The notes under the pieces: generated by a model
What the model was told of the DNA's origin: nothing
What the model saw: the letters and a program-made list of their open reading frames with translations, nothing else
The model's database searches: none
Part shown: positions 1 to 10,749 of the stretch, in pieces
Layout: every line of letters starts with the position of its first letter
Position numbering within the stretch: the first letter of the stretch is position 1
DNA from: Prinia subflava
Lineage: Eukaryota; Chordata; Aves; Passeriformes; Cisticolidae
Direction: 5' to 3'
Length of the DNA stretch: 64,000 nucleotides
NCBI RefSeq assembly: GCF_021018805.1
Contig: NC_086247.1
Coordinates: 120,253,094-120,317,093 of the forward strand
Program-made: the position numbers and the translations under genes

Positions 1-1695
1 GCCCTCTTCTTTCTAAGCTGTCATCCTCAATGGTGCAGTCGTCATTACAGTACCACCGGTGACGCCACACATTGATTGCCAGTGGATAAATAGAAACGTC
101 TGCCATTGGGAAGATGAAAGGAAGAGCCGGAGCGAATGGGCTAAATGCGTGATGCACCAGGTGTAGGAGCCTGAGATGGAGAGGGAAGTGTGAAAAAGAG
201 ATGCATATGGAGCTGCAAAGGTGTTGTAACATGCGGAGAGAGTTCCGCGGGGGGAAGCCTTGCCTGACAATTAAATAGCCCTTTGACTGCTTTAAGCCAC
301 AACCTTGATGTAGAATTGAGGCGAAGATCCTTAGCCGCATCCTGGAAGTGAGAAGATAACGTACTCAAGCCTCTTCCTTGGATGCATTATTTATTGCTGG
401 CAATCAGCTTCCGCCTAACTGCATATATAAGGCTTCTAAGAATCCTTTGCAAACTTGAGGATAAAGAAATGCGCTGCTGACATTTGAATGTAAAATAGCT
501 TTGATTTCTTGTTCTGGGTCAATATCGGTTCCTATCGGTATAATTGTCATTGCTTTCTGTTTGCTGAGATTAAAATGTTAGTTTTACCATTTGGAAATGC
601 GCTTATATATTTACTGCTTTTTACGTATGAAAAGATACAACTGCTTCACTTGTAACTGTAGTTATTCTATCTGCCGTTTATCCTTTGCTCTTATTTTTTC
701 CTTTGCTTTTTCCACTTTTCCACCATTCTTGAGCTTTTATGTCTCCTTTCCTTTCATCTTTTTAACTAATTGTTTTGCACAAATTATTATCTACTTTGGG
801 GCTGGGGGATGCAAGAAGAAGGTCTGCCAAGAATAATTCGGGCTCAGAAAAATGTAAGTTATCAAGGCCAGAGCTTATGTTAGCTAACAGATGTTGCTAA
901 GACAGACATGACAAGGGCAACAATTTGGACAGCACTTGTCTGAAAATAAGGGACCTTGTACTAGAAATACAATGGCACGTGTAATCTTTTCTGGCGTATT
1001 ATGATATTTCTAATGAATGTGGTAAGGATCTCGTCTTTGGTTAATATTGCCTCACACGTGTAGTGTCAAGCCATTTCTCGCCATCTGTCGTAACTAGGTT
1101 GTTCTAAATTTTTTTTCTCGGCGTGTTATTGGCTAGTCAGGATACAGAAAACATTCAACCAATTACAATCCCAACCCGGTAAGGAATTTACTGGCATATC
1201 TGAGGTGACGTTGCTTCGGTGGGGAACAGGCAGCGCAATAGGAAACATGCTGTGATTTTCCGTCTAGCCCTGCGAGCAGGATACAGAGATACAAACAAAC
1301 AAACAAACAAGCAAACAAGATTCCCGGTCTGCTGGATGCATGGATTAAGGAGTGCTCCTAGCAATAAGTATACTGTCTTCAGGCTGATAAACCACGAATT
1401 TTTACAGGGCTCTGGCCACCATTCTTTCTTTCTCTCTGTATATTTTTCCATGCAAAGGCACATCACGCACATAACACACTCTGGACTATGCTGCTTTCCA
1501 CCACACGTTGTGAAGCGTGCAAAGCTTGCAAAATTCTTGAAAATTCATTGTTAAATTGCCTTTCCCTTCTCTCCCCTGCCAGCACCTAGACTGACGTGTG
1601 CCCTGTGAGGATCTGCCGCCCATCCCTGCCGCAGCCGGGCTCGGCTCTGCAGGCTGAGTGAGCTCGGAGTCGGGGAAGCAGGACCAGGTCTGGGT

Positions 1696-1760
1696 GGATG
1701 GATGGATGGATGGATGGATGGATGGATGGATGGATGGATGGATGGATGGATGGATGGATG
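1696..1760. repeat. (GGAT)n microsatellite
   Basis: Sixteen near-perfect copies of the tetranucleotide GGAT. On the complementary strand it reads as a Ser-Ile-His-Pro repeat, so long open frames here are artefacts of the repeat. Confidence 0.95.
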
Positions 1761-2632
1761 AAGGCAGTCCGCCTTCGGTGCTGAGCAGAGCAGAGGAGCA
1801 GCGCAGCTCCCGCTGAGCGGAGCGGTGCGGACTGGAGCTGTGGGGCAAGTCTAGACAAGCTGAGGCGAGGGTGCGAGGGCGCTCTTTCCGTGTCGCTCTG
1901 CAGCTTCCCACTGCTGCAGCTTCCCACGGCTGGTGGCGTCGTTTCTGCGCTTTGCTGGAGTAAGCAGGGGAGCTGTGTTCGTGTTCCTGACACCTCCGGG
2001 GGAAGTGTGAAAGTTCGGCCTCCCCCTGGACCCACGGTAGCCCCAGGTTCCCGAGGAAGCTCACCTCCTACCTAGCTTGGCCAAGCAGCCCTATGGGAAG
2101 GAGCTGACTGGTATCTGCGGCGGACAGAGAGGATTTCAGCGTCACAACGAGTTTGGTAGTAGTAAGAAGAGGGATATTCTTGTCTGTTTCTAAATAGGAC
2201 CGCAATCAGGAGCTGAATTCTGAGTGCAAGGGAGGGCTTCCAGAGTGGGCGGTGGAAACGATTGTGGGGAAGTTAATGGGAAATTCTCTCTCTGGCAGAC
2301 TGGAGCCCTGGGGATGATTCCTCTGGATTATGCTGGCCAATCCCCAGGAATTTTATCATCTTTGTTTAAGAGTCACCGCTGCCTGCTTCCTCACCCCATT
2401 CTTAATGCCTTCCCACCAAGAAGCCACCCTTCTTGTACCCCAGGTCTGAGGTTTTGTTGAGCCCGGGACGATGGTCATTGCCACGGAAGGCTTGACGCAG
2501 CCCACAGCAGCACAGGCTGCGGGACACCCCAGCACGGACAGGCGCACACCCCCCACACATAAAAATGCCTAAATTTGGCAAGGGTAAACACAGAGAGTTA
2601 AAGGCCCGAGTGAAATCTAAGAACGGGAAAAG

Positions 2633-2688
<56 letters not shown>
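2633..2688. repeat. Poly(A) tract, 56 bases
   Basis: Uninterrupted A run. No upstream AATAAA and no recognisable coding sequence precede it, so there is no good case for a processed pseudogene tail. Homopolymers of this length are also prone to assembly error. Confidence 0.9.
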
Positions 2689-2690
<2 letters not shown>

Positions 2691-4004
2691 AGTGAAAGTT
2701 TTGGGGTCAGTTTAGATTGGATTACTAAAGGCTTCTTAATATGTCTATTTTTCAGTCCCCCAGGAAAAGTACCGCAGCAAGAGCCCCTCGCATGTCAAGG
2801 AGCCAGTGACGCGCCGTGGTGGAGCGAGGAGCCCCGTCCCGTTCCCTGCCGCCGCGGAGATTTTTGCCCCATCGGGAATGCGGGGTCCGGCGCACTGGCT
2901 TCTGTCTAGTGTTTCTCTCAGATCTGTCATGCTCGATTTGGAAGGAGACTCTCTCATTTGGGATTAATTTCCAGGCAGACTGGAAAGTGTATCCCTATGG
3001 GTGTGGGTGGGTTTCTTCCCTGCATGTTCCAGACCGAGATTTAAAACCTATTCTCTCTCGCTCGCTAGGTCACAGCCAACATGCCATAAATATGCTCAAA
3101 ACTTTTCAAACTTATTTATTTCTCCGAGTTTGCAGCTTTCCTTGCTGAAACCTGGCCAAGACGGGATCAGGACACCGAATCCCACCCTAACGCTGTCCGA
3201 AATATAGCCCCGTATACGAAAAACAAACGAAACACACACACACATCCTCCCCAAAACGAGACAGTAATAGGGGGACATTAAAACATTGCTAGAGTTATGT
3301 GCTCAGCATTTTCCTTGAAAGTGCTAAGCCTGCAGAAGGAAAGGCACATCACACCCTCCTTCCCTCAGGGATATTTATTTTTCTTAGCCGGTCAACAGGG
3401 GTGTCTATAACTTTTGACCGATACTGTCCAGTTAGGACTGGGAACCTACGATCAGTTTCTTTAAAAACGGAAGAAAGTTCTGACATACCGCGGAAGGATT
3501 TGATGCCGCAAAAAGTGATACCTGGTTCAGATGGGTGACCAAACCAGAAAACCTATTTTTAAATTTTTAATGGGTAGTGTTAACAATAATGGCGTAATTA
3601 TCACTGTTTTATTAAGGCTATTTTTTACGACATGATTAGAGGTGGAAGCTTTGGAGAGAAGAGAATAATAGGCGCATTATTCTTGTGTGTAAAGACAAGC
3701 TGGTACAATGACAGCACGTAACACGTAAGTGGCGTTGAGGAGAGAGAGGACAGAGATGTGAGTGGGATGTGTCTAGGAAAGCATGTAATGGTATTTATAG
3801 GATCCGATCCAGGACACATTTCTACCTCCCTGTACCTCTGAATGCCGGATCCCGGCACCTCTGCGGTGGGCATCGGTCTGTTCTGGATGGATCCTTTTGG
3901 GGTTTTGTTTTTACCTGTTGGCTGTCCGAAGCAACACCTCATTGTCACCGCATGAAGCTCTGGAGATATTTACCTCGTTAGACCAAAATCTAGGAGAAGA
4001 GGGA

Positions 4005-4021
4005 GGGGGGGGGGGGGGGGG
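4005..4021. repeat. G17 homopolymer
   Basis: A run of 17 G residues preceded by short purine runs. It could form a G-quadruplex. Nothing around it looks transcribed. Confidence 0.9.
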
Positions 4022-7000
4022 AAGGGTAAGTACACGATTCCGTCTCATAGGACGTTCAGGACATGTCTGACCGTGGAAACTAAATCTGCTGCTTTACTGA
4101 TGACAGTGAGTAAATAGTGAGGAATTTGGGCTTTCGATTTCAGTTCCTATCTCTCCCAGACTCGTCGAGAGCCATAAAACTGGGACAATCTTTTAATGTT
4201 AGAATGAGCAGTAGAAACACGTTCGGCGTGGCAAACTCCCTGATTTGAAAACAAGAAAGTATTTATGGAGCGCATTTAATTCGGAGGAAGGCACAGATAA
4301 ATGAAAATCGACAGTATTTCAGTGGTTCTCGTGACTAGACTTTTTTCTTAAAGATTTGATTTAACGAGAACTGAGCTAGCAGCCCTTCGTGCTGTGTATT
4401 TTCGTGATATCCCCCCGCGGGTGACAGCGTCGCCTGAGACCTGACATCTCTTACAGAAACACTGAGGAGTTTCGGGGGGTGATCAAAGGAAGAGCCATAA
4501 GGGGGGGATGTGGCATTATCAGGAGAAAACCGCAGAATGCCAAAGGCGAACACACATTCTTTCACCGCATTTAGTATTTTGGTGTCCTGCTTTATTAAAA
4601 AAAAAAAAAACAACCCTGGAGGCCCAGAAGGGGCCGAGAGGAGCTGTGCTGCCTGCCGGGACGCCACCCCGCAGGCTGCCCACCCTCCCATCAGGGCACT
4701 GACACCGCCTGCGGCCCCACCGCCTGCTGCACCCCGGGACACCCAGCTGTTTCTCCCTTTTTCACCCCCAGGTAGGCGGCGATGTCCCGGAGAAACGGTG
4801 TCCTGGCCCTTCCTGAAGGGAATGGTTGTAACGAGGGGCGTTTGCAGAGCACTATATCTGCTTGTAAGGAAGCGGCGCACGGCCAGAACCAGCGATTCTC
4901 TGCGCCTTCTTGCAGCTCTGTCCCTTTCCAGCCTCCGGCCTCGATCTGCTTCAGATAGGCCAAACCCTGGTAATTTTACCATGATGAAGATGTTTTTATA
5001 CGGAGCCTCAAGAACAAGTGCAGAGAGGGGCATAGGTGTGGTTCAGAGCATTGGAGACTGACGCTAAGAGGTGGAAATTCTGCCTAGAGAAAATGGTTGA
5101 AAAAGTCCTAGCTCGTATACTGGATCCTGGGGACCCTTTTAATCTCTGGGGAGAGTGTAAAAAATCCCTGAGGAAAGTTCCTTTGGAGATAAGGGTGTCC
5201 AAGGGGTACAGGATCTGCTGGGACCTCTCGCCCTTAGGGAAATTCCAGAAGTGGGTATCTTACTCCAGAGACCCAACAGTGTGTCTCTTGTAATGAAAGG
5301 GTGATTTCCTCTTAGATTTGAAAAGGAGCAGATTTGACCCCATGGGAACAGGCGTGTTGCCTCTTGTTTTCTCTTTACACACGTCATGAAACTCTGTTTA
5401 GAATGACAAGGAACAGAAAGCTGTATATGAGACAAGACAAATGAAAATGAGGAAAAGAAGAACAAAAAAGAGGGAAGGAATGGGAAGGGAACATAAAGAC
5501 AAGGTGAAGAGAAAGGGGAAGGAAAGGGGGAAGAGATAGGGGCAGGGGAAGGGGGGAGGAACGGAAAAGGAAACCCCAGTCACCTAGAATAGGCATCTCA
5601 ATGGAAATTCTCTCACTCCTCACTGAATCCGAGTGTCCTTAAAAACAGCAGTTGCACTGATGCAAAGTGCTGGTTCAATTACTGGACATCATTGCCTCAT
5701 TCAAACTCTCCCCAAAACAAACACATATGAAAGCCCAAACAGGGGCATGGAAGACATGCTGAATGAAAATTTTACGTAATTTTAACAATGAAGAGTGGAA
5801 TGTTAACCCCTTAACTTTCAGTGCCAGTTTCAAAAATCCTCAGCTAGCCAAGCTGAGATGGCATCATCTGTTCTCACAGTGCATCCTTAACAGCAGGTTT
5901 GACCTCCTCTTTTAGTTTTGGCTTGTATCTCTGTGCATGGCCCCCAGAATGAGGCTGTGAATCCACAGGCTGGATTTGTTCCACAGAAAAAAAATCTCCA
6001 CCCTGACTCTCTGAGTAGTGGCCAAGTGCTTCAGCACCACTGCCTGACAGAGATGCCCAGGTTTGCACTCTGAGTACTGGATCCCCAGTGCCTGACCACT
6101 GTCTGTCTGTCCCCAACTGTGAAGTCCATTATGCCCTAGAAAAGGACAGAGACAAGGACAGAGACAAGGACAGAGCACAGAGCAGCAGGCAATGTGCACT
6201 GAGCCAAGCCAGTGACCTCAATGAGTTGTGTTGATGGGGATCCTTCTCCTTTGGCCCACTGTTGCTGTCTGTGCTCTCAGAGCGCAGCTCTGGACACACC
6301 ATGCATGTCATGTGAAATAGCAATTAGAGAAAAAACAGAGATGTAGAAAACTTTCACAGAAAGTCATGGGCTTCTGCCAGAGACTTCAGCCCAAGGACAT
6401 GCAGGAAATTCTGAGTTTGTTGAAAAAGCTTATACCAAAGCAAATAAAATCCTTGGAAGCAGATTAATTTAGGAACCTTTCCCCTCAGTTCTTGATGCAT
6501 ATTTAAGAAAAAAACAGAAATTTTGCTGGAACTTCGGGCCAACTTTTGATCCCATTTATCATTATTAGCAGTTCCCAATAAACAGTTCTGCTGAGGTTTT
6601 TGGTCATTGAGAACCAGAAACGTGAAAGGATTAAGTGGGCAATGAAGCAACCTGAGTTACCCACCGCTGTAACAGAGCTGCATTAACCCCTTGATACACA
6701 TACAGCAGCAATGCCGAATGTCACCTCGCCTGTCCTCTCTACGCCGAGGCACAGAGGCACAGTGTCAGGAGATGTTTGCACTGTTTGCCTAGGAGGGATT
6801 GTCTTTCAGGCCTCTTGCTTGCAAGGCTGAGGTGAAGGAGGAAAAGTCTTCCTTCGTACGGATCCCGAGGTGGGCCCGAGCTTGACCATGTTGCTTCCAA
6901 AATCGCAGAGAAAGTTGCAGCCCGCATGGGCTCCAAGTGTGACGGATTTCTCCCCTGGTGGTGGCACGGGATGCCTGGCATGAAGGGTGGGTGTTCTGGT

Positions 7001-7289
7001 CAGTGGAAAAGGGCACTGCAGCCACAGGGAGGCTGAGAGATCATCATGATTCTGCTGGGAATAGGGGGCGTATCGATATTGCGTGGACAGAAAAAATCTG
7101 GCCATGTTCGTGTGACTGCCTGCTATTTTGCCTGAGAACTGGCGTGAGAAAAGATAATGTTGGAAGAGAAGCCCAAGCGTCCGGGCTAAGCTCTTTCCAA
7201 ATGAGGAAACGAGCGCATGCAGACCGGGAAGCCCCAGCAGAGAAAGGCAGGCGCTTGTTTGTCATGTAGGGCAGCAGCGCGCAGGGCAC

Positions 7290-7700
7290 GGCGTAAGTTC
7301 CGTGCAGGCTGCGGTAGGAGCCACGGCACACACCCGGCGCCAGTGGCCCGCTCCAGGGCTGCCCTGCGCTGCCTGCCCGCGCTCTACGGCTCTGTTTCTC
7401 TGCCGACTTCTTGCACACTCCTTTAGGAGCGGATCCCGAAGTCCCAGGCAAGCCTCATCGACAAAGAGGACGAGAAAGGAGTACGACACAGCCCTGAGGG
7501 AGTGGGGGCTCCGGGGAGGACGGCGTCCCTGCCTTCCCCGGCCAGCTCAGGCCTGCGCACGGCCTCCGTTCCCGCCCGCGCCGCCAGCCGCATCCTCCCC
7601 GCAACGCCAGCCGCGGCATCTCCGCTCCCTCCCACCCTCGCAGGCGGCGGTCCCTGGCTGTGATCACCGCGGCCCTTCACTAACTGCTGTCTTCGTGCGC
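7290..7700. other. Orphan CpG-rich island
   Basis: Dense CpG and G+C content in contrast to both flanks. No homeobox or other recognisable exon is found in it. CpG islands away from coding promoters are common in HOX spacers, where they often mark Polycomb-bound sites or lncRNA promoters; which of these applies cannot be told from sequence. Confidence 0.6.
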
Positions 7701-8672
7701 CCCCCACTGCTGATGGGCCGCAGAGATGAAAGGAGACAAGCCAGACCGCTCGCCCTCGCGCCTCCTGTTTGTTTTTTGTTTTTTTGGTTTTTGGTTTTTT
7801 TTTAAATTTTTTTCCCTTGTGCCAGGAATTAGTAAATGAGAAGGAGCAAGAAGACCAGGCAGCTCTGCCCGGGGTGCCAGGTTACTCCCGCCGTCCTCCC
7901 GCGGGCAGGGAGGAACCCACGGGAGCAGCGGCCTCCCAAGCGGCCGGGTGGCATCAGCGCCGCCCCGCTGTTACCCCGCCGGGGCACGGCTCCTCAGCCC
8001 GAGGCTAATTCGCTGGTTCTTTCAGAAATCACGTCATCCTCACTATCAGCGTCCCTCGAGGTCAAGAACAGTTTGCCAGGACTAACTTAAAACTCTCGGA
8101 AAGCACGCCCAGGGAGAGAAAGCTCTGCTGCAGGTATAACACGCGAGGAGCTCAAACAGGTCCTTCTGGGCGGTACCTGGAGAAGTCACGGCACATGGGA
8201 GCAGCTTGGCAGGAGCAGCTTGGCACTCTCTGTTGCTCTCGGAGGGTCTCCCGGAAACGGGTCTCCCGGAAACCAACCTTTGTCACAAGCAGTCAGGGGT
8301 TTAGATGTCTGGAGCCAGAATAGAACAAAATAAATATACCTCTTTGCTTTAATTGCGTTCGTTGACTTCTTCTAGGGCATGATGTGCTCTCCCCATTTAG
8401 ACCCGTGGTGCGTGCCATATGGCACGTCTTATCCCATATGTACATACATATACGAACACATTTATGACATATCTGCTTGTGTTCTTCCTGCTCTTGTTCT
8501 TCCATTAAAATCCAGTTTCGGAAAAACTGCTCAAATCCGGAAAGACTACATCTACGCCCCAGTAAATCCATGCCTTTTACTATGGATACATGGTAACCTG
8601 TCGGTGTTTGTCATTCTCGGTCCACGAAACTCGTTTTGAGTGCTTTTGGTCTTGCTGCCAGCCAGCATGGGG

Positions 8673-8701
<29 letters not shown>
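8673..8701. repeat. Poly(A) tract, 29 bases
   Basis: Uninterrupted A run in non-coding sequence, with no associated retroposed gene body recognised upstream. Confidence 0.85.
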
Positions 8702-8705
<4 letters not shown>

Positions 8706-9200
8706 GTAGTATAATTAATAATCAAAGCATGTGGAAGAGATCCCACCGGCTGCTCCTTTCTCCCTTAGCACCTTTCTTACAATATTTCTAAGCCCCGTAG
8801 GAAACACTAATGACTTCGCTGGATTATAGTCCTTCCTTGGGCGGCACTGTGACGCCGTGATTCTGTAGGGAAAACTTTGAAACACCTTGATATTTGAGAG
8901 TTATTCTCCCCATATAGCTCTTCCCTCTAGACGAGGGCCGCGGGATTCAGCCCCCATCCATGTTTTGGGAGAGTGAAGGGAAACCCGGAGCCCTCAGGAA
9001 GAGGGACGCTCCCCCGGCTGCTGGGGGCGAGGGTGGAAGGGCGATGGGACCCGCGGCCGCCAAGGCCCGCCCGCAGGGATGGGGACAACATTTCAGGCAC
9101 TGCTGTTCTTCGGGAAAAGCGCAATCTGTCCTATGGAATCGGCGTTTTTCTTGAGAAAAGGGCAAAAAGTTAAAAAGGCACAAAAAAGATAAAAAGGCAA

Positions 9201-9203
<3 letters not shown>

Positions 9204-9232
<29 letters not shown>

Positions 9233-9368
9233 GAGAGGGAGAGGGAGAGGGAGAGGGAGAGGGAGAGGGAGAGGGAGAGGGAGAGGGAGAGGGAGAGGGA
9301 GAGGGAGAGGGAGAGGGAGAGGGAGAGGGAGAGGGAGAGGGAGAGGGAGAGGGAGAGGGAGAGGGAGA
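9204..9368. repeat. (GGGAGA)n array
   Basis: Roughly 27 nearly perfect copies of a six-base purine unit. It is the first of four adjoining blocks in an 836-bp homopurine array ending at 10039. Confidence 0.95.
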
Positions 9369-9599
9369 TTCTAGGAGAGGAGATTCTAGGAGATTCTAGG
9401 AGATTCTAGGAGATTCTAGGAGAGGAGATTCTAGGAGAGGAGATTCTAGGAGAGGAGAGGAGAGGAGATTCTAGGAGAGGAGAGGAGATTCTAGGAGAGG
9501 AGAGGAGATTCTAGGAGAGGAGATTCTAGGAGAGGAGAGGAGATTCTAGGAGAGGAGATTCTAGGAGAGGAGATTCTAGGAGAGGAGATTCTAGGAGAG
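9369..9599. repeat. Higher-order GGAGA / TTCTAG array
   Basis: Units of GGAGA alternate irregularly with a TTCTA insertion, giving repeated GGAGATTCTA blocks separated by one to three GGAGA units. This is a derived higher-order form of the pentamer that follows it and is the only part of the array with pyrimidines on the + strand. Confidence 0.9.
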
Positions 9600-9834
9600 G
9601 AGAGGAGAGGAGAGGAGAGGAGAGGAGAGGAGAGGAGAGGAGAGGAGAGGAGAGGAGAGGAGAGGAGAGGAGAGGAGAGGAGAGGAGAGGAGAGGAGAGG
9701 AGAGGAGAGGAGAGGAGAGGAGAGGAGAGGAGAGGAGAGGAGAGGAGAGGAGAGGAGAGGAGAGGAGAGGAGAGGAGAGGAGAGGAGAGGAGAGGAGAGG
9801 AGAGGAGAGGAGAGGAGAGGAGAGGAGAGGAGAG
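9600..9834. repeat. (GGAGA)n array
   Basis: About 47 perfect copies of the GGAGA pentamer. On the - strand this gives Ser-Pro-Leu-Leu type frames that are not genes. Confidence 0.95.
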
Positions 9835-10039
9835 AAAAGAAAAGAAAAGAAAAGAAAAGAAAAGAAAAGAAAAGAAAAGAAAAGAAAAGAAAAGAAAAGA
9901 AAAGAAAAGAAAAGAAAAGAAAAGAAAAGAAAAGAAAAGAAAAGAAAAGAAAAGAAAAGAAAAGAAAAGAAAAGAAAAGAAAAGAAAAGAAAAGAAAAGA
10001 AAAGAAAAGAAAAGAAAAGAAAAGAAAAGAAAAGAAAAG
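9834..10039. repeat. (AAAAG)n array
   Basis: About 41 perfect copies of the AAAAG pentamer, directly continuing the GGAGA block. The switch between pentamers is abrupt, at one point, with no mixed zone. Confidence 0.95.
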
Positions 10040-10749
10040 CCCTCACAACTCGGAGAGAAGGAGCAGAACAAAATGTTGCAAGGGAAACAACCCCTGGCAT
10101 CGAGGCTGGGTGCAGAAAAGTCACTGGAAATCGGATTAAAACTGAGAGCGTGTGCTCCAAACACCCCCCAGCGCGGGGAAGGGAAGCGCTGGGGGCTACG
10201 GAGGGGAGAATTGAGAGGTGGGAGCTCGCAGTCTGCCCTCTCACGGGAGATCTCATCCCATCGCGCGTGGATTTCGGACTAAGAGATCAAACCGCAAACC
10301 CATTTCGACCGAGCTCCAGGCAGAGTGGGTTGAGCTCGCTGCCCGCCGTGCTCCGCAGGAAAACCTCTCCCCGAGCAGCGCGGAGGAGCCGCCCGGCTTT
10401 GCGGGAGACGGGGAGATGTTAATTGCGTGGAGGTTATTATCTCCCACACTCCCCCAGCAGAGACAGCCAGATCGTTCGGATCCTGCCCCCGGCCCCGAAA
10501 CTGGCGGCGTGTAGGCAGGAGGTTGCAATTAAGCCCCTGCCGTGTTTTTTTGCCCCGGGCGCCTGGGAAAGCGGCTCTGGCGGGCTGAAGGCAGCGCTGC
10601 TGGCCCCTGCCAGGAAGGCGCGGGTGAGGCCCAGAGCCCACAGCACGTCCTGGCCTTTTCCTCTTTTCCTCCCCGCCCTCGGGCACAGCGCTGCGGGGTG
10701 ATCCATCCTCTCTGAACCCGGGGCCTCATCCTCCATTAGGGTCCCTCTT
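10040..10749. other. GC-rich unique sequence after the purine array; no gene seen
   Basis: CpG-rich unique DNA with overlapping open frames on both strands, which is what random GC-rich sequence gives. No conserved domain, splice pattern or promoter motif convinced me that it is an exon. Confidence 0.5.

Larger units (their letters stand above)
1..9203. other. EVX1-HOXA13 spacer, distal part; no gene recognised
   Basis: No exon of a known protein is visible on either strand; open frames are short or made of simple repeat. The stretch holds a GGAT microsatellite (1696-1760), a 56-base A run (2633-2688), a 17-base G run (4005-4021), a CpG-rich block (about 7290-7700) and a 29-base A run (8673-8701). 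Around 1127-1163 an ATTGG and a CCAAT motif face each other, which may mark a regulatory element. By HOXA synteny this is the far part of the spacer that separates HOXA13 from divergently transcribed EVX1. Confidence 0.55.

Noticed and set aside
2565..2909. Short frame beginning Met-Pro-Lys-Phe-Gly-Lys with a long lysine run, considered as a retroposed gene with poly(A) tail
   Set aside because: The sequence ahead of the A run matches no gene I know, has no AATAAA, and the frame simply continues through the A run into unrelated DNA.
8411..8426. 16-bp perfect palindrome CGTGCCATATGGCACG
   Set aside because: About one such palindrome is expected by chance in 64 kb, and nothing around it supports a function.
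9526..10256. Two 210-220 codon frames rich in Ser-Pro-Leu-Leu and Phe-Leu-Phe-Phe
   Set aside because: They are translations of the GGAGA and AAAAG pentamer arrays and end where the repeat ends.
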